DNA of 10,834 nucleotides, from assembly GCA_034096865.1 (NCBI GenBank), contig JAWQFJ010008026.1, positions 5,001-15,834 of the forward strand, in the 5' to 3' direction. The position numbers and the translations under genes were made by a program. The notes beneath the pieces were generated by a model that searched no databases, was not told the DNA's origin, and was given only the letters and a program-made list of their open reading frames with translations. Position 1 is the first letter of the stretch. Every line of letters begins with the position of its first letter. Shown here piece after piece: positions 1-8,100 of the stretch. Source of the DNA: Theodoxus fluviatilis (Eukaryota; Mollusca; Gastropoda; Cycloneritida; Neritidae).

Positions 1-586
1 CTGCCACGGTGATGAGAGCACGAAAACATTTATTTATTCGAAATTTGACAGCAATCGGCACGTTTGCCACTTTTATGTTATGTAATTCCATGGTTCGAAG
101 CATGTTTACCGTGCTTAGTTCTGTTTAGTATGAGCCAATCAAATGCGGCTACGAGTTTTGTAGTTTCATCAAAGATTATAATCTTTGGTTTCATCGTTGC
201 TAGGCTCTAGCTGCTGCGCGACCTTGACAGGAAGTTGACCTCTGCCACTGGGTGAAACGTCACCAAAAATTGTGTATGAATGATTTTCGACACTAATATT
301 TTTATTAAGTCGTTTCTTCGATCAAGAGTGATACATTTAAGTGTGAAATAATATTGGGGATTCGTGTATTCAAAGGGGGCCTCCATAACCCTCTACTTTT
401 AATGGTAACGTGCTTTTAAAATAATTAAAGAAACCGACCAATCGAAACTCCTGAGCCTGCTACACCGTAGCAGAGATGAAGCAGAGTGCACGGAACGCAG
501 GGAGACCACGTGATGTGACAAAAGAAGCACCGATTTGGATTTGCTCGGCCTGTCTTCTTTGCAAGCCATTCGATTCACACACAGCC
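1..586. other. Unassigned non-coding DNA
   Basis: I see no gene, RNA gene or recognisable element here. The only local structure is a perfect 18-bp palindrome at 170-187, CAAAGATTATAATCTTTG, which is too small to assign a role. Short open frames at the right end run into the 16-bp tandem array and look like chance translations. Confidence 0.5.
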
Positions 587-698
587 ATCATACTTTCGTA
601 CTATCATACTTTCGTACTATCATACTTTCGTACTATCATACTTTCGTACTATCATACTTTCGTACCATCATACTTTCGTACTATCATACTTTCGTATC
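587..698. repeat. 16-bp tandem array, seven copies
   Basis: The unit ATCATACTTTCGTACT repeats seven times. Copies are nearly identical; the clear exceptions are a T-to-C change near 665 and divergence at the last bases. Near-identity suggests recent expansion. The unit length is not a multiple of three, so translated frames cycle through three readings and show pseudo-periodic peptides with no coding meaning. Confidence 0.93.
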
Positions 699-1281
699 AT
701 TTCAGGATAACCGTCCAGTCGCTAATGAACACCCTGCAAAGGGTTCGACAAAGTTTCAGGACTGAGGGAAATGTCATGATCGGTCTGGTGTTTCCGGTGG
801 AAGAAAAAAAAAGAGATCAACAAGACATCACAGGGTTTTGAAAGATCATGTTATCTCTCACTCCAAGAAAATGTCCGAAGGCAATCAATGAACGACGTTT
901 CCGCCGTGCTGATGTACTGACGAGGACTTTGAAGTGAGAACGAGACTGCTCACGACACATAGGAACAAATTGCAGGGTTTTTATTTTTATCTTATTTAAA
1001 GTTTCCCGGATAACACGAAACGAACCGAGATCTCCACCATTTCCTGATCGTGAGCGGAAACGCTCAGTCTCTTGGTAGATAAATGCCAGCATAAACCGCG
1101 TTTCATGTTTTGCATGTCTCTGATGAAGGTGAATCGACGGATAAGGAACTAAAGGAAGCTATTGATTTCCTGTTTGGAATGATCCAGACGTGTGCTGATT
1201 TGCGGAAGTAAGGCACATGGAAATAATTAGAGGTAGACACGTCTACTCTTTTATGTTGAACGGTTCATGCATTTCGTCGAT
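699..1281. other. Unassigned non-coding DNA
   Basis: No supportable gene. An open stretch on the minus strand (817-1092) has no recognisable domain, and nothing suggests splice sites around it. No terminal repeats or tandem structure were seen between the 16-bp array and the foldback element. Confidence 0.5.
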
Positions 1282-1288
1282 AAGCAGT

Positions 1289-1355
1289 GTAACGACCCTA
1301 AGTATGAACCGACCCTAAGTATGAACCGGAAATCGTCGCAGAGTTATCTGCTCGG
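1289..1355. repeat. Left outer terminal inverted repeat
   Basis: 67 bp, pairing with 1986-2052 with one mismatch (T at 1352). It contains two adjacent 17-bp direct copies of CGACCCTAAGTATGAAC (1293-1309 and 1310-1326). Such terminal iterations are candidate transposase binding sites (inference). Confidence 0.93.
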
Positions 1356-1594
1356 CTCTCTCTTTATGCGATTTACCGCTCCTGCACCTGTTCTTCGCAT
1401 GGAATATATCCCGACAAACGACGCATTAGTTGCTTTACGAGTTTTTGTGTTTTTGGTGCATTTGTGCCGTTTAACACATAATGTAGCGTTCAAAAAAGTT
1501 TTTTCCCGTGAAAAGCCGTCTCCCCTGCCGGAAATAATATGTGAGTCACCTCCCTGTAGTCTATTTGTAGTCTGGTTTTATAAAACGCGACCGT

Positions 1595-1745
1595 TGACTG
1601 ACTTGGCACGCCCGGGGAGTTATGCTAAGATCCGGCCGCGTAAATATATCTGCGTTTTGTGACAAACGTCTTGCTCGGCGGTACTGTACTCCATGCACCT
1701 TAACGGTGCGCGTGATTCGGGTGTAATCTTAAGCTAAACGACGTT
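1595..1745. repeat. Left inner arm of nested inverted repeat
   Basis: 151 bp, from TGACTGACTTGGCAC to AAGCTAAACGACGTT. It is the reverse complement of 1786-1936 with a single difference (G at 1610 opposite the base giving A on the other arm). The 40-bp loop between the arms is 1746-1785. Transcribed, it would form a near-perfect 151-bp RNA duplex. Confidence 0.95.
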
Positions 1746-1785
1746 CGGAATGTTTCCGACTTCGACCATTTCAGCAGCGCCAATA

Positions 1786-1936
1786 AACGTCGTTTAGCTT
1801 AAGATTACACCCGAATCACGCGCACCGTTAAGGTGCATGGAGTACAGTACCGCCGAGCAAGACGTTTGTCACAAAACGCAGATATATTTACGCGGCCGGA
1901 TCTTAGCATAACTCCCCGGGTGTGCCAAGTCAGTCA
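1786..1936. repeat. Right inner arm of nested inverted repeat
   Basis: Reverse complement of 1595-1745 with one mismatch and no gaps. It starts AACGTCGTTTAGCTT and ends AAGTCAGTCA. Between it and the right outer arm is a 49-bp segment with no counterpart on the left. Confidence 0.95.
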
Positions 1937-1985
1937 GGCGGAGTGGCGGGTGCCGTCTCTTTTTAGAGTCGAATTATTAAGAGTA

Positions 1986-2052
1986 CCGGGCAGATAACTC
2001 TGCGACGATTTCCGGTTCATACTTAGGGTCGGTTCATACTTAGGGTCGTTAC
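1986..2052. repeat. Right outer terminal inverted repeat
   Basis: 67 bp, mirror of 1289-1355, carrying the two inverted 17-bp iterations. It ends GGGTCGTTAC and is followed at once by the target duplication AAGCAGT (2053-2059). Confidence 0.93.
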
Positions 2053-2079
2053 AAGCAGTCGTAGCAAACATATTACTAG

Positions 2080-2206
2080 ACAGAGGCAGGCAGACAGGCA
2101 GGCAGGCGGGCGGACGGACGTGCTGGCGGGCGGGCGGGCGGATGGATGGTTGGACGGAAGGATGGACGGACGGGCGGGCGGATGGACACACGGACAGATG
2201 GAGAGA
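2080..2206. repeat. Degenerate GGCA/GGCG/GGAC tetranucleotide array
   Basis: About 125 bp of four-base units drifting from GGCA through GGCG and GGAC to GGAT. It lies 20 bp after the foldback element's target duplication and runs into a CA array, forming a compound microsatellite. The same GGAC-type core recurs near 5153-5290, inverted at 5669-6431, and inverted at 10582-10687. Confidence 0.88.
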
Positions 2207-2211
2207 CAAAT

Positions 2212-2213
<2 letters not shown>

Positions 2214-2281
<68 letters not shown>
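2214..2281. repeat. (AC)34 microsatellite
   Basis: 68 bp of uninterrupted AC. Uninterrupted tracts of this length are expected to be highly variable between individuals. Translated frames across it (Thr-His, Cys-Val) are artefacts. Confidence 0.97.
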
Positions 2282-2284
<3 letters not shown>

Positions 2285-2374
2285 CTAACACAAACACATG
2301 ATCACACAGACAGAAGTATACAAAGTCATACATAGACACACATACATATAGACACACATTGATATACATAGACT

Positions 2375-2432
2375 GACACACACACACGCACGCACGCAAA
2401 CGCGCGCGCACACACACACGCACGCAAACGCG

Positions 2433-2477
<45 letters not shown>

Positions 2478-2485
2478 CCGCACGC
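2375..2485. repeat. CA/CG alternating purine-pyrimidine tract
   Basis: Mixed (CA)n and (CG)n, including CG-only runs near 2400-2408 and 2430-2440, broken by short CAAACG interruptions. Alternating CG/CA is the classic Z-DNA-prone composition. Confidence 0.9.
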
Positions 2486-2560
2486 ACCAGAGACAGACAC
2501 AAGCTGATAAGAACACAGAATGACATATCTCCGTCTCTGTCTCAGTGTCTGTGTCTCTGT

Positions 2561-2586
2561 CTCTCTCTCTCTCTCTCTCTCACACA

Positions 2587-2643
<57 letters not shown>

Positions 2644-2648
2644 ACACG
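2561..2648. repeat. Compound (CT)10 and (CA)n microsatellite
   Basis: CT dinucleotides at 2561-2580 switch to CA at 2581 and continue, with small interruptions (CTCA near 2587, CAAACA near 2634), to about 2648. No gene is associated. Confidence 0.93.
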
Positions 2649-3981
2649 CAAATAAATGAATGCACACAGACCCACAGATCTACGCATCGATCCATACAAG
2701 TCTATCTGGAGCTATGATCAAGTTGGTGAATGGAGTTTTACAGCGTATCAACCTTTGCAGGTTATGACTACAAAATCACCGGAACTGGAGTAAGAGAGAG
2801 TAACATGTCGATTTCTCTAGTTACAACTTCGCCTTTCATGAATTGCATAGGGAGACGTGGTGGTTTTGTTCTTACCCTCAACCAACAGGGAGAGTAGAGT
2901 TGTGACTCTTTATCCGTGGATTCGCGTAAGTCGGCTACCCTTATGAGCTGGAACCCATGGTCATGAATGATGTGGCGTGCAGGGTCTCACCGTAGTAGTT
3001 TCCCTGAGGGCGGCCACAAACGGCACAACCTATCACAGAGAAGACTCTTAGAAATGGAATCCTCTTCCTCGTGGTGACACCCTCAGAGTGTGGACAACTT
3101 AGCTGTGTGAGGCATCTATTGTTTGGGGTTTTCGTGCGAACCACCCTTGCTTAGCACAGACGCTTTGCAGAGGCTGATGTGGAATATGCGGCGGTACTCC
3201 TGTGCCCCGCAACTGTAGTTGTAGTCAATCTTAAGTGTGCGTTGGATGACGCACGCGTACAGAAACACAAATTAGGCGCGTTTAATTCATGGCATTAAAA
3301 CATTCTTCATAAGTATCCTCACCTCCACGAAACATGTTCCCAGAGAGTTCGTGAACTTTGAGTACTCAAGATTTAACAACGTCACACTCACAGTCTACGT
3401 CATATTTGTCGGGCGATTCATTAAAGAAACGCTAATAACTAGTCCACTCTTTTCTGTCCATATTGCTCTATTGGGCTGTGGAAACATCGTATTGAACTGC
3501 CGACCTTTTCTCCATGATTACTTTTCAAAGCATGACGATCATCCTGCCCTACAAAAAGGATGACGTCAAGGCGGCCATCTTGCTGAGTTTGGTAAGGAAT
3601 TCACTCCTGGTAGTTGTGACCACCTTTGGATCTCCTGATCTTGGTCGGCACTTCCACGTGATCAGTTTTCTGGGTGCCTGAAGAATTTCTTATATTTCAA
3701 ACACAGCTCTGACCTCCCAAAATTCCAATCGAGACTTCTCCCTTTACTTCCCTTCACTTGGACTCAGGTATGTACGTCTGTCTGTCTCCCTCGGTTTCAT
3801 CCTCAGTGCGCGTTTTCTTCTCTAGTGGGTCTGTCTCCCTGTGCATTCATGCATTCAAGATCTGTACACCTTCCATGGTTGTTCTGTTAATGTTGGTCAA
3901 AGTCATTTAATAAAACAGCAGTGCGAAGAGGACAATTCAGACAAAAGTGACAATAACAATATTGAGAATCACCATGATAAC
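2649..3981. other. Unassigned 1.3-kb stretch upstream of the receptor
   Basis: No gene could be supported. Short open frames at 2941-3144 (minus) and 3351-3563 (plus) have no recognisable domain. One strong splice-donor-like site, CAG followed by GTATGT, lies at 3767/3768 and could end a non-coding 5' exon of the receptor. No promoter motif could be fixed. Confidence 0.4.

Positions 3982-4023
<42 letters not shown>
3982..4023. repeat. (GAT)14 trinucleotide array
   Basis: 42 bp of uninterrupted GAT. Forward translation gives an Asp run and reverse translation gives His, Ile or Ser runs, depending on frame. None belongs to a supportable gene. Confidence 0.97.
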
Positions 4024-4024
<1 letters not shown>

Positions 4025-4120
4025 GTCGTTGCTCGCTCCTGCTGCCGACAAAAGCGATGTTGACAGTAACGACGATAACGACAGCAAACACAACCACGAT
4101 CACAACGAGAATGCTTCATA

Positions 4121-4540
4121 ACCAGCAGGAAGAAGAGGAAAAGACAGATGGATGAGGAGATACAGATGAAGGAGGAAAAGGAGGAGCAGGAAGACCAAGG
4201 GCAGGAGAGGGAGCGGAAGGGGGAGCGGGAGCAAGAAAAAAAGGAGAAGGGGCAGGAGAAAAAGCAGGAGGAGGAGGAGGAGGAGGAGGAGGAGGAGGAG
4301 GAGGAGGAGGAGGAGGAGGAGGAGGAGGAGGCGGAGGAGGAGAAAATGCAGGAGGAGGAGCAGCAGCAGGAGAACAATAGCAGCAGGAGAAACAGCAGCA
4401 GCAATAGGAGGGGAAGCTGGAGCAGGATGAGCAGGACCAGAAGGAACATGAGCAAAAATAGGAAAGAGAATAGGAGCAGGAAAAAGATCGGGAGGAGGAG
4501 GCTGACGACGACGAGGACGACGAAGGACAAACAGCGATGA
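4121..4540. repeat. Purine-rich GGA/GCA trinucleotide region with (AGG)22 core
   Basis: About 420 bp in which the + strand is overwhelmingly A and G, punctuated by CAG/CAGC units. The pure core at 4266-4331 is 66 bp of AGG. A homopurine mirror tract of this size can adopt triplex (H-DNA) or G-rich structures. It yields long low-complexity open frames on both strands (poly-Glu forward, poly-Ser/Pro reverse) without any domain. Confidence 0.92.
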
Positions 4541-4570
4541 TAGTGTGTGTCCATCCTGGCAGCTGTCTTA

Positions 4571-4596
4571 CTAAAACTACTGTGTACCTTTGCAGA
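4571..4596 (+). other. Candidate 3' splice site of a 5' UTR exon
   Basis: CTAAAAC (branch-point-like, 4571-4577) is followed by TACCTTTGCAG ending at 4595. It would start an untranslated exon at 4596 that reads through the CA/GA array into the ATG at 4783. A possible partner donor is at 3768. Both sites are good matches, but nothing proves their use. Confidence 0.35.
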
Positions 4597-4640
4597 TTTA
4601 ACTGGCAGTAGGTTACAGCTGTCCGTCTACGCAAGCAAGC

Positions 4641-4681
4641 GCGCGCACACGCACACAAACACACACACGCACACAAACACG

Positions 4682-4774
<93 letters not shown>
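4641..4774. repeat. (CA)n then (AG)40 array next to the receptor start codon
   Basis: CA/CG units at about 4641-4694 switch to 80 bp of uninterrupted AG at 4695-4774, ending 8 bp before the ATG at 4783. It is therefore probably in the 5' UTR or at the promoter. In-frame translation has no ATG here, so it is not part of the protein under normal initiation. Confidence 0.95.
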
Positions 4775-4775
<1 letters not shown>

Positions 4776-4782
4776 ACGGGCC

Positions 4783-4984
4783 ATGGATGTGTCACTGTAC
4801 CTGAGGTATGACAAGGACAACATGACAGACCACTCACACTTCATGACCAGCGTGGTGGGGGAGGGTTTGGACAGATACTTGCCTCCCATCTACTTAGTCC
4901 TGGGTTCCATCTGCAATGTCCTGGCCATCCTGGTACTCAGGACAAAGTACTTCAGCTTCTACTCCTCGGCCTGCTACATGATAG
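4783..4984 (+). CDS. GPCR exon 1: N-terminus, TM1, start of TM2
   Basis: Encodes residues 1-67 and the first base of codon 68. The ATG at 4783 sits in a good animal initiation context (GGGCC before, G after). It is the first in-frame ATG after an in-frame TAG at 4609-4611, which decides the start. No signal peptide is evident, as is usual for class A receptors. TM1 runs through YLVLGSICNVLAILVL. The exon ends inside TM2 after CYMI, at ATAG followed by GTGGGT (donor at 4985). Base composition is balanced and GC-richer than the flanking unique DNA. The exon lies between two same-orientation GA arrays, 4695-4774 and 5059-5142. Confidence 0.85.
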
Positions 4985-5055
4985 GTGGGTATCAAGGGTC
5001 TTCGGACAAGGAGTGAAACAAGTTCGAGAAGTGGAGAAGAATGACTGTGAATGGG

Positions 5056-5145
<90 letters not shown>

Positions 5146-8100
5146 GTACACAACAGACAGACAGACGAACGGACGAACGGACGGACGGACGGACGGGCTG
5201 GCGGGCGGCGGGCGGGCGAGCGGGCAGGCGGACGAACGGTTGGACGGACGGGTAGACAGACAAGCAGTTAGACAGGCAGACAGACAAGCGGAAATACGGA
5301 CAGACTGGTGTAAGACACCCGAACTAAAAGATAAACCGGTGGGAAGGCAGACAAACGAAGATACAAAGCAAGTTTTTAGCTTTCTAACGACACAGCCGAA
5401 ACCCTGCAGGAGAGGTAGACAGAGGACTAAACCAATGATTTTCCGAATGCTTTAAGAGCTGAACTACTTAGGTCATTGGAAAATTATGTCCACCTTCCCA
5501 ATTACTGGCTCAACAGATATTTAATACTCATTCGCGACGTGTAGCACCGTATTATCCTCCGCGCTGAACATGGTCGTTGATGACGCGTAGGTTTATTTGA
5601 TGCTACGCATTTGCATGATTTTTTACTCACATGCGAAGCAAAAGTGAGTCTATGTACTCACCCTTTTCGTCCGTCCGGGCGTCCGGGCGTCCGGGCGTCC
5701 GGGCGTCCGGGCGTCTGTAAAAACCTTTAACGTTGGATTTTTCTTGGAGACTATTAAGTCTATCAACACCCAATTTGGCATGATGGTGTATGATGACAAG
5801 GTGTACAAAAACATACATAGTGACTTGACCTTGCTTCAAGGGCAAAGTAAGCCCTATCTTTTGATACCAGTTTGATTGACCTTGCTTCAAGGTCAAGGTC
5901 ACAGGAGGTCTTTAAAGTTGAAGTGTATACATATTTTGAAGTGACCTTGACCCTGAACTATGGAATATAACTCTTCCAAACTTCATAAGATTGTAGTACA
6001 CATGTTATTCTTTCATACTAGGTCACCAGTGTCGTTCGTCTGGGCATCTGGGCAGCCGTCCGGGCGGCCGTCCGGGCAGCTAGCCGGGCGGCCGGGTGTC
6101 CTGTCGTCCGTAAAAAACTTTAACGTTGGATATTTCTCGGAGACTATTAAGTTTATCAACACCCAATTTGGCATGATGGTGTAGGATGACAAGGCGTACA
6201 AAATATACATAGTGACTTGACCTTGCTTCAAGGTCAAGGTCACAGGAGGTCTTTAAAGTTGGATTGTATACATATTTTGAAATGACCTTGACCCCGAACT
6301 ATGGAAGATAACTCTTCCAAACTTCATAACATTGTAGTACACATGTTATACTTTCATACTAGGTCACCCGTGTCGTCCGTCCGGGCGTCCGGGCGTCTGG
6401 GCGTCCGGGCGTCCGAGCGTCCTGCCGTCCGTAAAAAACTTTAACGTTGGATTTTTCTCGGAGACTATTAAGTCTATCAACACCCAATTTGGCATAATGG
6501 TGTATGATGACAAGGCGTACAAAAACATACACAGTGACTTGACCTTGCTTCAAGGTCAAGGTCGCAGGGGCCGTAAATGTTGCCTAAAAAACAGCCATTT
6601 TTCACATTTTCCCAATTTTCTCTGAAGTTTTTGAGATTGGATACCTGACCTATATATGGTATATAGGGCAAAGTAATCCCTATCTTTTGATACCAGTTTG
6701 ATTGACCTTGCTTCAAGGTCAAGGTCACAGGAGGTCTTTAAAGTTGGATTGTATACATATTTTGAAGTGACCTTGACCCTGAACTATGGAAGATGGCTCT
6801 TCCAAACTTCATAACATTGTAGTACACATATTAGACTTTCATCATGAGGCACATTTGGTCACATATCATCAAGGTCAAGGTCACTTTGACCCTTATGAAA
6901 TGTGACCAAAATGGGGTAGTGAACCACTAAAAGTGACCATATCTCAGAGTAGAAAGTGCCAATAAGTACCATTGTGCTTCCTATGTCTTGAATTAACAGC
7001 TTTGTGTTGCATGACCTTGGATGACCTTGACCTTGGGTCAAGGTCACATGTATTCTGGTAGGAAAAATGTGTAAAGCAGTTCTTAGTGAATGATGTCATT
7101 GGTAGGTTTTGTTGTTTGACCTTGACCTTGTAGGTCACCTGAAGGTCAAGGTCATGTAAAGGTAAAGGTCAAGCATGTGAGTCGTATGGGCTTCGCCCTT
7201 CTTGTTCTTGTTGTAAATGAGGAAGATCGAATTCAGAAAACTAGACTTAGAGTTATAGTTTAGTACTTTTTTAATATAATTTTTCAAAATACATTTATTT
7301 TCCTGCGATTTACTGCGTCCTGCATGAGTTAAAATCCCGATTCTTTTTCATAGAGAATGCACGTAACTTGATCATCTAGCCATGCAACGTGTTGGTTTCA
7401 AAGATATCTAAAGTATAGATGGGCCACCTACAAACGTGTGGAAAGTTTCAACAGGAAATGTCACTCTTGCTTTGTATTTCTATAAATAAATAAATAAATT
7501 GTAAAAGGAAATGCTTGTACTGGGGACTGTTGGTGCTTTGGGACAAAATAAAATAGGCCTCCAGTGTCTCTCTTCGAAATTCCTAAAGGGAGAATGACCA
7601 GAGAAAAAAAGCCTCGACTTGCTCATAATTCAGTCTACACCAGTGAATCGGGCAGTCGGTGGCTTTAGTTTATAAAGACTGGTGGGCCTTGAAGCTCCAT
7701 CCAACCATGCATACATTCATCCACCCCTTCTTGCATGCATGCAGCCATGCATCCAACCGTCTATCCATGCATCCAACTATCCATCCAACCATTCTTCCAT
7801 CTATCATCCATTTACCATTCTTTCATCCAACCGTGCATGCATGCCTCCATCCATCCTTGTATCCATCCAATCATGCATACATCCAGCTATGCATGCATTT
7901 AGCCATGCATCCACCAATCTGTCCATCCTTCCATTCATGCATCCATCCCTGCATTCCTGCATCCCTCCCTATATCCATCCATCCATCCATCCATCTAACC
8001 ATGCATCCATCCATCTATCCATATTCCACCCATTTAACCATCCTTCCTCTCGTCCATCTCATTATGGCTGGGCAGGCGGCGCGGTGATGGACCAGATCAA

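Larger units (their letters stand above)
1289..2052. mobile_element. 764-bp non-autonomous foldback DNA transposon
   Basis: A complete element bounded by long terminal inverted repeats beginning GTAACGACCC and ending GGGTCGTTAC. It is flanked on both sides by AAGCAGT (1282-1288 and 2053-2059), a 7-bp target-site duplication. Order: outer arm (67 bp), left-only segment (239 bp), inner arm (151 bp), loop (40 bp), inner arm (151 bp), right-only segment (49 bp), outer arm (67 bp). No transposase is encoded: the open frame at 1267-1662 starts outside the element and crosses its arms without any domain. It would depend on a transposase in trans. The superfamily is open; 7-bp duplications occur in, for example, Dada and some P-like groups, but the end sequence does not identify one. 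If the boundary is shifted by one or two bases, the duplication would be read as 5-6 bp. Confidence 0.9.
5620..7216. mobile_element. Interspersed repeat of ~1.6 kb with internal tandem units
   Basis: Bounded by an inverted ACTCACATGC (5625-5634) and GCATGTGAGT (7173-7182). Near the left end ACTCAC/GTGAGT (5625-5630 and 5644-5649) can pair. Near the right end GGGC-TTC-GCCC (7188-7198) makes a small hairpin. Inside are tandem units of about 340-360 bp beginning at 5669, 6031 and 6371, plus a partial fourth copy (about 6666-6840) rejoining the unit after a unique insert. Each unit holds a GTCCGGGC-type array, a stretch beginning CTTTAACGTTGGAT, and TGACCTTG/CAAGGTCA motifs. No protein is encoded. 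Short ends, a central microsatellite and a right-end hairpin resemble non-autonomous Helitron/Helentron-type elements, but no CTRR end could be confirmed, so the class is a guess. Confidence 0.72.

Noticed and set aside
85..100. B-box-like GGTTCGAAGC suggesting a tRNA or SINE promoter
   Set aside because: No A box at the right distance, no cloverleaf and no A-rich or tandem tail were found; the same applies to GGGTTCGACA near 739.
587..698. CRISPR-like appearance of regular short repeats
   Set aside because: The copies are contiguous with no spacers, in a eukaryotic-type context.
1267..1662. 131-codon open frame overlapping the transposon
   Set aside because: It starts outside the element, crosses the terminal and inner repeats and shows no transposase-like motif.
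2941..3144. 67-codon minus-strand frame with CAVCGRP (zinc-knuckle-like look)
   Set aside because: Only one CxxC is present, there is no partner pair, and no flanking exon signals or family resemblance.
4148..4540. Plus-strand Glu/Arg/Ser-rich open frame of 130 codons
   Set aside because: A read-through of the purine-rich array; no globular part and no splice or initiation support.
3937..4889. Long minus-strand open frames rich in Ser, Pro, Leu (205 and 257 codons)
   Set aside because: They are translations of GAT, AGG and AG arrays with no domain or conserved segment; stop-free only because the repeat lacks stops.
7659..8070. Pro/His/Ser-rich open frames upstream of exon 2
   Set aside because: Pure translation of the ATCC-type array; the real coding part begins at the acceptor at 8076.
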